From assembly GCA_002308195.1 (NCBI GenBank), contig DBVU01000076.1, forward strand, positions 3,889-18,425: a DNA stretch of 14,537 nt. The letters run 5' to 3'. Positions 7,003 through 14,349 of the stretch are shown piece after piece. The position numbers were made by a program, and so were the translations under genes. Under the pieces are notes generated by a model. That model made no database searches. It saw only the letters and a list, made by a program, of their open reading frames with translations, and was not told the origin of the DNA. Source of the stretch: Bacteroidales bacterium UBA1256 (GTDB taxonomy: Bacteria; Bacteroidota; Bacteroidia; Bacteroidales; Paludibacteraceae). How positions within the stretch are numbered: the first letter of the stretch is position 1; the number at the start of each line of letters is the position of its first letter.

Positions 7003-7895
7003 TGAAAAATATAGCATTTATCATCAACCCGATTTCGGGAAGTAAAGACACGCAGAATGCCAAGCGCAAACTGCCTAAACTCATCATGCAAACGTTGGAC
7101 CAATCGCAATGGTTGCCCAACATCTCGTTCACCGAGTATCCTGGTCATGCCACAGAAATGGCATACCAGTTTGCTCGGATGGGCTTTGATGCCGTAGTAG
7201 CAGTAGGCGGAGACGGAACAATCAACGAGATAGCTCGTGGATTGCGCGATTCGCAGACTGCCTTGGGCATTATACCTATGGGCAGCGGCAATGGGTTTGC
7301 GCGCCATTTGAACATCCCCATGCGACCAAACAAAGCTATTGAGATGATTAATCATAGCGAGCCTATCAGTGTGGACTATGGTTTGGCGAATGGCAATCTG
7401 TTTGTCAGTACCTGTGGCACAGGATTTGATGCAGTCATTGCAGACCATTTTGCAGGAAGCAACAAACGAGGATTTGCCACGTACTTCCAGAACATCCTGA
7501 AAGACATTTTCAGTTACACTCCTCAGACTTATCATCTGGTGGGAGATGGACTGGACGTGACGCACAAGGCTTTCCTCATCACGTTTGCTAACGCCAACCA
7601 ATGGGGATACGAAGCGCTGATAGCTCCGAAAGCCAGTGTTCAGGATGGGTTGATGGATATAATGCTGATGTCCAGTCATGCTATCCTGGGCAGCGCAAGT
7701 CTCGCCTTGCGTCTGTTTGCAGGAAGCATTGACGACAGTCATTTCATGAACACACTGCGGGCAAGAGAAATCACCTTGGAACGCGAAGAGAATGGTCCGT
7801 TCCACCTGGATGGAGATCCAATAGAGATGGAGAAAGATATTCATATTCGCATTGTTCCGGATGGTCTAAGAGTATTGGTAGAAAAACGATTCTAG
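7002..7895 (+). CDS. Diacylglycerol/sphingosine kinase-like lipid kinase (DagK/YegS family)
   Basis: A protein of 297 residues, typical for the family, which phosphorylates a lipid hydroxyl with ATP at the cytoplasmic face of the membrane. It starts with [12 protein letters not shown] (the nucleotide-site beta strand and turn), has the hallmark [12 protein letters not shown] at 69-80 and [11 protein letters not shown] at 91-101, then [17 protein letters not shown] in the second domain and the late FHLDGDPIE that ends the family's beta sandwich. All glycine-rich motifs are intact. No signal peptide or membrane segment. The ATG shares one base with the protease stop codon and dut starts 2 nt after its stop, so translation is likely coupled on both sides. 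Whether the lipid is diacylglycerol, a ceramide or a sphingoid base cannot be read here; Bacteroidales do make sphingolipids. Confidence 0.92.
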   Translation: MKNIAFIINPISGSKDTQNAKRKLPKLIMQTLDQSQWLPNISFTEYPGHATEMAYQFARMGFDAVVAVGGDGTINEIARGLRDSQTALGIIPMGSGNGFARHLNIPMRPNKAIEMINHSEPISVDYGLANGNLFVSTCGTGFDAVIADHFAGSNKRGFATYFQNILKDIFSYTPQTYHLVGDGLDVTHKAFLITFANANQWGYEALIAPKASVQDGLMDIMLMSSHAILGSASLALRLFAGSIDDSHFMNTLRAREITLEREENGPFHLDGDPIEMEKDIHIRIVPDGLRVLVEKRF

Positions 7896-7897
7896 AT

Positions 7898-8332
7898 ATG
7901 CAATTAAAAATCATCAACAAGAGCAATAATCCGCTCCCGAAATACGAGAGTGAGCAAGCCGCGGGCATGGATATTCGCTGCAACATCAGCGAACCAATCA
8001 CTTTGCAACCGATGGAACGCCGCTTGATTCCTACGGGTTTGTTCATCGAATTGCCTGCGGGATTTGAGGCGCAGATTCGTCCGCGTAGCGGTTTGGCACT
8101 CAAACGCGGCCTGACAGTTCTCAACACACCGGGAACTATCGATGCTGATTATCGCGGAGAAGTGGGAGTTATCCTGATTAATCTAAGTGGAGAACCGCAA
8201 ACCATAGAGCCGGGAGAGCGTATTTGCCAAATGGTTATCGCACGTCATGAGACACCGGAAGTAGTAGAAGTCAGTGAACTGACTGACACAGAACGTGGAG
8301 CAGGCGGATTTGGCCATTCGGGAAGAAAATAA
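7898..8332 (+). CDS. dut: dUTP diphosphatase (dUTPase)
   Basis: Hydrolyses dUTP to dUMP and diphosphate, keeping uracil out of DNA and supplying dUMP for thymidylate synthesis; cytoplasmic homotrimer. All five conserved motifs of trimeric dUTPases are present within 144 residues: I AGMDIRC (22-28), II RPRSGLA (61-67), [16 protein letters not shown] (79-91), [10 protein letters not shown] (107-114) and [11 protein letters not shown] (133-142). The catalytic Asp is in motif III (TIDADYRG) and the P-loop-like motif V is complete. The ATG at 7898 lies 2 nt after the lipid kinase stop, and the next gene starts directly after the TAA. In my recollection Bacteroidales often place dut before a TPR gene and an EnvC gene, which this order matches. 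Confidence 0.97.
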   Translation: MQLKIINKSNNPLPKYESEQAAGMDIRCNISEPITLQPMERRLIPTGLFIELPAGFEAQIRPRSGLALKRGLTVLNTPGTIDADYRGEVGVILINLSGEPQTIEPGERICQMVIARHETPEVVEVSELTDTERGAGGFGHSGRK

Positions 8333-9313
8333 GTGAAAAATTGGAGGTACATACTGATTTTAGGAGCGTTGTTGATGGCGATGCCATCGATGGCTAAAAA
8401 GCCCGTTCAGCAAACGTTATCGGTAGAACGTCAACAACAGTTCTCCTACTATTGGTATGCGGCCAAACAAGCTATCACCGAGGAGCGTTACGCAGATGCG
8501 TTAGTCTTGTTGGAATTTTGCCAACAGATTAATCCAAACGATGGCACAACGCTCAATATGCTCGGTATCATCTACGATGCGCTTGGTCAGAAGGATAGAG
8601 CGTTGGATTTCTTTCGGCGAGCCTACGAAGCGGATCCGCGCGACCAGTGGCTTCACTACAGTAATGCGTTACTGAATCAGCAGACCGAAGATTCGCAGCG
8701 ACAAGCACAAGCAGTCATGGAGAGATCGCATAAGATCAACCCAAAAGACGAGAATCTTCTTGAACAACTGAGACGAATCTATGTGGCTGAGCGCGAATGG
8801 AAAAAATGTCTGAAGATACAAGACGAAATTGATGCCATCAAGGGATACGATGTCTATAGTGCTTTCAACCGGTCGCACGCATATAGCATGATGCGAAAGC
8901 CGAAGAAAGCTTTAGCAGAAATAGACAAATATCTGGAGGAGGATGCCACCAACATCAATTTCCTACTCTATCGACTCGATATATTGGAGCGTCATAATAT
9001 GTCGGTGGAGGAACGGTATAAGACTTACGAGCAGATACTTTCGTACACCTCCAATATGTCTGTACTCAACAATTACGCATGGTTGCTAGCCACGCGCGGA
9101 GGAGACCTTCGCAAAGCGGAGATGATGAGCATGAAAACCATCCAAGAGGAGCCGAACAATCCTGTCTTTTTGGATACATACGGGTGGATTCTCCATCTGC
9201 AAGGCAAAGACGATTTAGCGCTATTCTATCTGCAAAAAGCACTCTGGAACGCAACTGCCGAAACCAAAAGCGAGATAGAAACACATATCAAGATGATTAA
9301 CCGAAACAAGTGA
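8333..9313 (+). CDS. Exported tetratricopeptide-repeat protein
   Basis: A protein of 326 residues with a signal peptide (MKNWRYILILGALLMAMPSMA, cut near residue 21), so it acts in the periplasm or at the outer membrane. TPR units cover most of the rest: one near residues 43-102 (ALVLLEFCQQINPNDG, then LGQKDRALDFFRRAYEADP), degenerate ones in the middle, and a clear pair at the end (LNNYAWLLATRGGDLRKAE and DTYGWILHLQGKDDLALFYL). TPRs bind partner proteins, and the position beside DUF4292 and EnvC suggests a part in envelope assembly. It starts with GTG directly after the dut stop; the in-frame ATGs at codons 16 and 18 would destroy the signal peptide. Related Bacteroides proteins are, as I recall, longer (near 590 residues), so this may be a short form. 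Confidence 0.85.
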   Translation: MKNWRYILILGALLMAMPSMAKKPVQQTLSVERQQQFSYYWYAAKQAITEERYADALVLLEFCQQINPNDGTTLNMLGIIYDALGQKDRALDFFRRAYEADPRDQWLHYSNALLNQQTEDSQRQAQAVMERSHKINPKDENLLEQLRRIYVAEREWKKCLKIQDEIDAIKGYDVYSAFNRSHAYSMMRKPKKALAEIDKYLEEDATNINFLLYRLDILERHNMSVEERYKTYEQILSYTSNMSVLNNYAWLLATRGGDLRKAEMMSMKTIQEEPNNPVFLDTYGWILHLQGKDDLALFYLQKALWNATAETKSEIETHIKMINRNK

Positions 9314-9873
9314 AAGTCTATCCATACATAGTATGTTTGTTGGCGGCTGTGCTTTTGGCCGGATGTGGTGCGAAGAAGAAGGTGGTTAGCACCGAGCCGA
9401 CCGTAAGCATTGAACCGGAAATTCCTTCATGGCACACATGTGTCATACAGGGCGCCAACATCGTTGTTGAAACTGATGAAGACAGGCTAAGTGCGAATGC
9501 CAACATGCAAGTGGTGCGCGACTCGATGCTGATTATCAGCGTTATGCCTATGTTGGGAATTGAGATGTTGCGCATTGAGGCCACCCCACTACAAATTACA
9601 GCCATTGATAAGGTTCACGGCCGCTATGCGGTGGCCACATATAGCGAGATAAATAATCGCCTAACGCCTTCCCTCAATTGGGATGTACTACAACAGATAT
9701 GCTCGGCAGAATTGCCAACCGGTAGCCCAAAAGCACGAATGCGCTATAGTTTTGGTCCAGAGATTATTGACCTGACAATCACGTATCCTGAACGGCAACT
9801 AGATGTTCCTGTTCGCATGACGAATGCCCGACTGGACAAATATACACAAATTGATATTAGCAAATGGCTCTAA
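9310..9873 (+). CDS. DUF4292 family lipoprotein
   Basis: A protein of 187 residues beginning with a lipoprotein signal: short basic start, hydrophobic core and lipobox LLAGC with the acylated Cys at 19. The mature part fits DUF4292: IPSWHTCVIQGANI, then the strands MLIISVMPMLGIEMLRIEA and ITAIDKVHGRYAVATY, as in LolA/LolB-like half-barrels that handle lipids or lipoproteins. It is shorter than the 250-270 residues I remember for Bacteroides members; the middle and last strands appear compressed, but the frame is intact. The GTG start overlaps the TPR stop by 4 nt (GTGA), and the next ATG lies 10 nt inside its 3' end. A role in lipid or lipoprotein transport to the outer membrane is inferred from fold and neighbours only. 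Confidence 0.8.
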   Translation: MKVYPYIVCLLAAVLLAGCGAKKKVVSTEPTVSIEPEIPSWHTCVIQGANIVVETDEDRLSANANMQVVRDSMLIISVMPMLGIEMLRIEATPLQITAIDKVHGRYAVATYSEINNRLTPSLNWDVLQQICSAELPTGSPKARMRYSFGPEIIDLTITYPERQLDVPVRMTNARLDKYTQIDISKWL

Positions 9874-11048
9874 ACAAACACATACTCATTATCTTGGCGT
9901 TGGCACTTTGTCCATTGTCTGTTATGATGGCTGCAGATAATGTCAAAGATCTGCAGAAGAAGCAAAAGAAACTGCAGGCGGAGATTGAGCAAACCAACAA
10001 AATGCTCAAACAGACCAAAAAGGACGAAAGTGCTACACTCAACAAGTTGCAACTTATTGGCGAGAATATCAAGACCCAGAAGCAGCTCATCAACACGTTG
10101 GACAACGAGATCACTGCGCTGAACAGCGAAATGAATCGTCTGACCTCAACGCGTGATTCGTTGCAGCAAGTGCTAGAGGGCTACAAGAAAGACTATGCAC
10201 AGATGGTCAATCAGAGTCATTTTGCTCGTGTGCAGCAATCGCCATTGCTATTCCTGCTCAGTAGTGATAGTTTTCAGCAGTTAGCTCGCCGTGCGCGCTA
10301 TTTACAAGAATTTGCCCATTTCCGTCAAGAACAAGTTCGTCGTATCGAACAGACTCAAGCGGAAATTGACACGCAGAACAACCTATTGCAGGAAAACAAA
10401 AACGACAAACAGGCCACACTGGCCACTCGCAAACGCGAACAGGAGAACCTGAAACGCGACGAACGCAAACAACAGACTATGCTCACGCAGCTTAAGTCGA
10501 AAGAGAAAGACCTAAGCAAAAAACTGCAGCAACAACAGAAGAAAGTAGCTGAACTCAACAAGAAAATTGATGACATAGTGCGCAAGCAAGCTGCGGCAAC
10601 CAAGAATAGCCTAACCAAAGAGCAGAAACTTGTAGCGGGCGGATTTGAAGCCAACAAAGGCCGTTTACCTTGGCCTGTAGAGAAAGGTATGATTAGCGGT
10701 CATTTTGGAAAACAACAGCACCCTGTTTATTCGCAAGTAACCATTGACAACAAAGGCGTTTATATTCAAACCACTGCAGGCAGCAAAGCTCGGGCAGTGT
10801 ACAAAGGAGAAGTAACTAGTTGTTTCATGGTGGCCAACACATACGCGGTGATCATTCAGCATGGTAATTATCGTACTGTATATTCCAACTTGAGCAAACT
10901 CCAGGTAAAACAAGGAGACAAAGTAGAGACGAAACAAGTGATTGGCACTATCTACACAGATGCCGAACAAGACCAGAAAACAGAACTCTATTTCCAAATA
11001 TACAAAGACAGAGACATTCTCAACCCTGAATTATGGATAGCAAAATAA
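9864..11048 (+). CDS. EnvC-like murein hydrolase activator (coiled coil plus degenerate M23 domain)
   Basis: A periplasmic protein of 394 residues: signal peptide to about residue 24, a long Lys/Gln/Glu-rich coiled coil (about 26-250, interrupted near 118-150 by a less polar stretch), then an M23/LytM domain (about 265-394) starting with GRLPWPVEKGMISGHFG. The metal ligands of active M23 peptidases are all replaced: the HxxxD site reads N296 K G V Y300, the YxHLS histidine is N342, and the HxH pair is E374-L-Y376. It therefore should not cut peptidoglycan itself but should activate an amidase during cell separation, as EnvC does in E. coli. It overlaps DUF4292 by 10 nt and the next gene by 16 nt. 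Confidence 0.92.
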   Translation: MALNKHILIILALALCPLSVMMAADNVKDLQKKQKKLQAEIEQTNKMLKQTKKDESATLNKLQLIGENIKTQKQLINTLDNEITALNSEMNRLTSTRDSLQQVLEGYKKDYAQMVNQSHFARVQQSPLLFLLSSDSFQQLARRARYLQEFAHFRQEQVRRIEQTQAEIDTQNNLLQENKNDKQATLATRKREQENLKRDERKQQTMLTQLKSKEKDLSKKLQQQQKKVAELNKKIDDIVRKQAAATKNSLTKEQKLVAGGFEANKGRLPWPVEKGMISGHFGKQQHPVYSQVTIDNKGVYIQTTAGSKARAVYKGEVTSCFMVANTYAVIIQHGNYRTVYSNLSKLQVKQGDKVETKQVIGTIYTDAEQDQKTELYFQIYKDRDILNPELWIAK

Positions 11049-11536
11049 TCATATTTTTACTCGCTGTGCTTTCCCTGGCCGGTTGCAAGGAAAACAAATG
11101 GATGGACTGGAAAGTGCAGAATGAAGTCTGGCTGCAACAAAACAAACGTAACGAAGGCGTGCAAGTCACCAGTAGTGGGTTGCAATACAAGATTATTGCC
11201 GACCCAACGCCTAGCGATGCATGTCCCAACAGTACTAGTACTGTTGTTTGCGACTATACAGTGCGACTAATTAATGGCTATCAAGTGGATGGAGGTCATG
11301 CTACGCTGAGTCTCAGTAGTTGTATTCCCGGCTTTACCGAAGGATGCCATCTGATTCACAATAACGGCGATATCGAACTTTATATTCCTTGCTATTTGGG
11401 TTACGATTACCAGAAATATCAAGAGGACGATGCTGCTAGTGCTGAAGGCTATGGTACCGAAGGTACGAGCAGTTATATTCCACCCTACTCTACGCTTATC
11501 TACGTAATTCACTTATGCTCCGTTACTGGCAGTTAA
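11033..11536 (+). CDS. FKBP-type peptidyl-prolyl isomerase-like lipoprotein
   Basis: A protein of 167 residues with a lipobox (SLAGC, acylated Cys18) and +2 Lys, so probably an outer-membrane lipoprotein facing the periplasm or the surface. The body follows the FKBP order: TSSGLQYKII near the start, VVCDYTVRLINGYQVDGG (the strand and flap), IPGFTEGCHLI (the VIxGWxEGL region), IELYIPCYLGYD, and SSYIPPYSTLIYVIHL at the end. Several of the aromatic pocket residues expected in active enzymes differ (the VFDxS element is VDGGHATLS), so isomerase activity is uncertain and a chaperone or structural role is possible. It starts 16 nt inside envC and ends 22 nt inside the next gene. The N-terminal basic, Trp-rich stretch after the Cys (KENKWMDWKVQNEVWLQQNK) looks helical. 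Confidence 0.82.
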   Translation: MDSKIIIFLLAVLSLAGCKENKWMDWKVQNEVWLQQNKRNEGVQVTSSGLQYKIIADPTPSDACPNSTSTVVCDYTVRLINGYQVDGGHATLSLSSCIPGFTEGCHLIHNNGDIELYIPCYLGYDYQKYQEDDAASAEGYGTEGTSSYIPPYSTLIYVIHLCSVTGS

Positions 11537-12000
11537 TAGTATTCGCCTGTTGCTCCTTGCTCTTTAGTTCGTGCGAAGATACAACTTTTCAGAGTAGCGT
11601 GCCTCGCTATCCTGTGCGATTGACTATTGACACCAAAGTGGGCGATTACGTGCATTTTGTTCCTACTGCCATCAACACCTACATCACTATCGACCGCGAT
11701 GGTTATCATTATAACGAGCATACATTGCCGCTAAATGCAACTGATATGTACGGTTATGCGGGAGTGGTAGTTTATATCAACAATTCCGGTGGATACGATG
11801 CGTACGACTTGTGCTGTCCCAATTGTGCTTCGTTGCGCCAGGCGTGCCTGATAGATGGCATCTGGGCTATTTGTCCGCATTGCGGAGAACATTATGACTT
11901 AGGCTCAGGAACTGCCGCGCCACAGAAAGGAATCGCACACGAATATTTGTTGCGATTAAAAATCATGAATTCAGATGGGCGCTTAACCATCACACAATAA
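11515..12000 (+). CDS. Lipoprotein with Rieske-like / CxxC metal-binding domain
   Basis: A protein of 161 residues with a lipoprotein signal (LLFSSC, Cys20). Beta-strand segments (PVRLTIDTKVGDYVHF, YGYAGVVVYINNSGGYDAYDL) lead into two cysteine knuckles, CCPNC (100-104) and CPHCGEHYDLGSG (120-132), with Cys111 between them. Layout and downstream loop are those of Rieske-domain proteins, but the first knuckle has Cys where a Rieske 2Fe-2S site has His (CxH) and the second has Cys in place of the final His (CxxH reads CPHC). A four-Cys Zn or Fe site is thus more likely than a classical Rieske cluster. Similar small lipoproteins are common in Bacteroidales, function unknown to me. The ATG lies 22 nt inside the FKBP gene and rimM follows after 2 nt. 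Confidence 0.75.
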   Translation: MLRYWQLIVFACCSLLFSSCEDTTFQSSVPRYPVRLTIDTKVGDYVHFVPTAINTYITIDRDGYHYNEHTLPLNATDMYGYAGVVVYINNSGGYDAYDLCCPNCASLRQACLIDGIWAICPHCGEHYDLGSGTAAPQKGIAHEYLLRLKIMNSDGRLTITQ

Positions 12001-12002
12001 TT

Positions 12003-12395
12003 ATGATCACTCGCGAACAACTCATATCGCTTGGAACGCTTCGCCGACCTATGTTGCGCGAGTTGCCGTCTTTCGTTTTTGCGGTGCGCGATGGACTATT
12101 CGTACCTTATCGCTCGGAACAGGCTATCGAATTGCTGGGCGAAGAGGTGTTTGTTCTTCGAACAGATGTGCAGCAAGATGGCGAAGAAGTTTTCACGTGG
12201 CAAGATTTGGTGGGTTACCAATTGGTCGATGCGGAAGATGGCGAACTGGGAAGTATTGACTATGTCGATGAATCGACACTCAACACGCTAGCCACACTCA
12301 ATAACGGGAAACTCATTCCTTTGCACGAAGATTTCATTGTCGAAATAGATACCCAAGCGCGTATTTTGCGCGTCAATCTGCCGTTCTCGCTATGA
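12003..12395 (+). CDS. rimM: RimM-like ribosome maturation factor, shortened
   Basis: RimM binds ribosomal protein S19 and helps mature the 30S head. This 130-residue protein is well below the usual 165-180. The C-terminal PRC-barrel half is recognisable: FTWQDLVGYQLVDAEDGELGSIDYVDE (about 61-87), LATLNNGKLIPLHEDFIVEID (about 92-112) and a final strand ILRVNLPFSL, where the family usually has LP.GL. The N-terminal half is reduced: after ISLGTLRRP the usual PHGxxGE signature and the strand after it are missing, but VRDGLFVPYRSE and ELLGEEVFV still match. The ATG follows the preceding stop by 2 nt, and its stop overlaps the TrmH-type start (ATGA). Function is likely but not assured given the lost signature. 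Confidence 0.7.
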   Translation: MITREQLISLGTLRRPMLRELPSFVFAVRDGLFVPYRSEQAIELLGEEVFVLRTDVQQDGEEVFTWQDLVGYQLVDAEDGELGSIDYVDESTLNTLATLNNGKLIPLHEDFIVEIDTQARILRVNLPFSL

Positions 12396-12928
12396 GTCAT
12401 ACCAAACTCACAACTGCCGAAATGAATCGTCTCAGCGTGGACGATTACCGCCAAGTGGACAAACTGCCACTAGTGGCCGTTTTGGACAATGTGCGCAGTC
12501 AGCACAATGTCGGAGCAGTCTTTCGCACCGCCGATGCCATGCGTCTGGAGCGAGTGGTTTTGTGTGGTATCTGTTGCTGTCCGCCTAATCAGGAAATTCA
12601 TAAGACGGCTCTCGGCGCAGAGGAAAGTGTCGATTGGCAATATTTCAACAATACGCTCGAGGCAGTTCATGCGCTTAAGGCTGAAGGATACGCTGTTTTT
12701 GCCATCGAACAAGCGCATAACTCAATCACACTGGAAGATTTCGCGGAGCAACTTCCGAAGCGCAAACTGGCAGTTATTTTCGGGCACGAAGTATTTGGCG
12801 TGCAGCAGGAAGTGATTGACCTGTGTGATGGTTGCATCGAAATTCCTCAATACGGCACCAAGCATTCTCTCAATGTCAGCGTAACAGCGGGCATCGTTCT
12901 CTATCGCATATGCAACGCCCTCCGCTAA
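12392..12928 (+). CDS. TrmH/SpoU-family RNA methyltransferase
   Basis: A SPOUT-class enzyme of 178 residues that transfers methyl from S-adenosylmethionine to RNA, probably a 2'-O-ribose. The three SpoU motifs are complete: motif 1 DNVRSQHNVGAVFRTADA (32-49), motif 2 LAVIFGHEVFGVQQEVIDLCD (126-146) and motif 3 IEIPQYGTKHSLNVSVTAGI (149-168), which together form the knotted cofactor site. There is no N-terminal substrate-binding extension beyond about 25 residues, so it resembles the small TrmL/TrmH-like members; tRNA is the likeliest target but the site cannot be predicted. The ATG overlaps the rimM stop by 4 nt, and the U32 start lies 19 nt inside its 3' end, placing three RNA-related genes in a row. 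Confidence 0.93.
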   Translation: MSHTKLTTAEMNRLSVDDYRQVDKLPLVAVLDNVRSQHNVGAVFRTADAMRLERVVLCGICCCPPNQEIHKTALGAEESVDWQYFNNTLEAVHALKAEGYAVFAIEQAHNSITLEDFAEQLPKRKLAVIFGHEVFGVQQEVIDLCDGCIEIPQYGTKHSLNVSVTAGIVLYRICNALR

Positions 12929-14349
12929 CATTATTATCTCCGGCCAAAGACCGACAAGTGGCTCACGCGGCTATTCAGGCGGGCGCAGATGCCATCTACA
13001 TTGGTGCGCCTATGTTTGGGGCGAGAGAGAAAGCGGGCAATAGTATCGCCGATTTGGAGGAAGTGGTTCGCGAGGCGCACACCTTTGGTGTGCAAGTCCT
13101 TGTGACGCTCAATACCCTTTTGCACGAAGATGAATATTCTGTTGCTATACAAATGGCGCATCAGTTGTACGAAATTGGCGTAGATGCGTTGATTATTCAG
13201 GATTTGCATTTGCTCGATTGCGATTTGCCACCCATTCGTTTGCACGCGTCCACACAGTGCGACAATCGCACGCCCGAACAAGTGGCACATTTACGCGACT
13301 TAGGATTCAAACGTGTTGTGCTAGCTAGAGAACTGAGTATCAACGAGATACGCGCTATTCACGAAGCCGTTCCGGATATCGAACTCGAGGCATTTATTCA
13401 CGGCGCATTATGTGTCAGCTATTCCGGACGATGCTTTATGAGCGAAGAACTGACCGGACGAAGTGCCAACCGCGGCGCTTGCAGTCAGATGTGCCGAATG
13501 GCGTACGACCTGTTGGACAAAGACTTCAATGAAGTCCTGGACGATAACGGGCAACCTATCCACCAACGATATTTGCTTTCTCTGCAAGACATGGATAGAA
13601 GCGCTTATTTGGCCGAACTCATCGATGCGGGAGTGACCACTTTCAAAATCGAAGGACGGCTCAAAGACGCTGATTATGTGACGAATGTAACGGCATATTA
13701 CCGAGAAAAAATCGATTCACTCATTCACTCATTCACTCATTCTCTCATTCATTCTTTTACGCCTAATCCGGAGAAAACATTCCACCGCGGAGGAATCGAT
13801 TATTTCTTGCATGGCCGAACAGAACACATGGCCAATTTCGACACGCCTAAATCCACTGGAGAATATATCGGCGAAGTGATTGATATTCAGGGCAATAGAT
13901 TGCACGTACGACTCCAAAATGGTGTCACGTTGCACAATGGTGATGGGCTGAGTGTCGGCAACGAAGGATTTTCGGTCAACGGAGTTGACGGCAATCTGGT
14001 TAGGGCAAACAAAACGCTAAGCACTAACCCACTGACTACTAATCGATTGTACCGAAATCTAGACGTAGAATTTACCAAATCGCTTCATTGCGAGCGGAAG
14101 ATTCCCGTGGATGTGATTTTTAGCGAAACAACAAATGGTTTTCGTCTGCAGATTGGTGACAAAACGCACGAATTTTCTTGCACAAAACAACCTGCCAACA
14201 ATCCCGAAAAAGCGATACAAACTATTCGCACACAACTGTCCAAACTCGGCGATACACCTTTTGTGGCGCGGAACATACGCATCGAAAGTCAACCCTATTT
14301 TATTCCAATTAGCACCCTAAACGAATGGAGAAGAACGACCATCTTATGA
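12910..14349 (+). CDS. U32 family protein (TrhP/RlhA-like), apparently truncated at the C terminus
   Basis: U32 proteins, long listed as peptidases, include TrhP and RlhA, which hydroxylate tRNA or 23S rRNA using prephenate and iron-sulfur chemistry. These 479 residues contain LLSPAKD (8-14), YIGAPMFGARE (30-40), LHASTQCDNRTPEQV (111-125), the core GALCVSYSGRCF (165-176) and RSANRGACSQMCR (184-196) with Cys168, 175, 191 and 195, then FKIEGRLKDADYVTNVTAYY and RGGIDYFLHGR. The start is the ATG at 12910 (MQRPPLTLLSPAKD), 19 nt inside the TrmH gene; a TTG further upstream is in frame but unlikely. Two simple-sequence repeats lie in the coding sequence (13715-13754 and 14017-14042). The protein stops after NEWRRTTIL, where relatives of about 600 residues continue to a Cys-rich end; that end is in the next frame. 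Confidence 0.88.
   Translation: MQRPPLTLLSPAKDRQVAHAAIQAGADAIYIGAPMFGAREKAGNSIADLEEVVREAHTFGVQVLVTLNTLLHEDEYSVAIQMAHQLYEIGVDALIIQDLHLLDCDLPPIRLHASTQCDNRTPEQVAHLRDLGFKRVVLARELSINEIRAIHEAVPDIELEAFIHGALCVSYSGRCFMSEELTGRSANRGACSQMCRMAYDLLDKDFNEVLDDNGQPIHQRYLLSLQDMDRSAYLAELIDAGVTTFKIEGRLKDADYVTNVTAYYREKIDSLIHSFTHSLIHSFTPNPEKTFHRGGIDYFLHGRTEHMANFDTPKSTGEYIGEVIDIQGNRLHVRLQNGVTLHNGDGLSVGNEGFSVNGVDGNLVRANKTLSTNPLTTNRLYRNLDVEFTKSLHCERKIPVDVIFSETTNGFRLQIGDKTHEFSCTKQPANNPEKAIQTIRTQLSKLGDTPFVARNIRIESQPYFIPISTLNEWRRTTIL
13715..13754 (+). repeat. Octanucleotide tandem repeat inside the U32 gene
   Basis: ATTCACTC occurs perfectly at 13715-13722, 13723-13730 and 13731-13738, followed by ATTCTCTC (13739-13746) and ATTCATTC (13747-13754). 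Three units make 24 nt, which produces the repeat SLIHSFTH then SLIHSFT (residues 270-284). Eight is not a multiple of three, so gain or loss of one unit would shift the frame. Confidence 0.92.
14017..14042 (+). repeat. Degenerate 7/8-bp CTAACC repeat inside the U32 gene
   Basis: CTAA begins at 14017, 14024 and 14039, with CTGA at 14032, giving steps of 7, 8 and 7 nt. The stretch encodes part of TLSTNPLTTN, a low-complexity segment between conserved blocks. It is the reverse orientation of the TTAG repeat at 1047-1075. Confidence 0.5.

Noticed and set aside
6858..7844. Antisense open frame of 328 codons across the protease end and lipid kinase
   Set aside because: It is opposite the conserved GGDGT kinase gene and crosses a gene boundary; composition rich in His, Cys and Ser fits a shadow frame.
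9864..11048. Loss of M23 zinc ligands as evidence of a pseudogene
   Set aside because: EnvC-type activators normally lack these ligands, and the frame, signal peptide and coiled coil are intact.
12832..12909. Extended U32 start at TTG 12832
   Set aside because: The extra residues (MHRNSSIRHQAFSQ...) are the shadow of TrmH motif 3; the ATG at 12910 gives the conserved family start.
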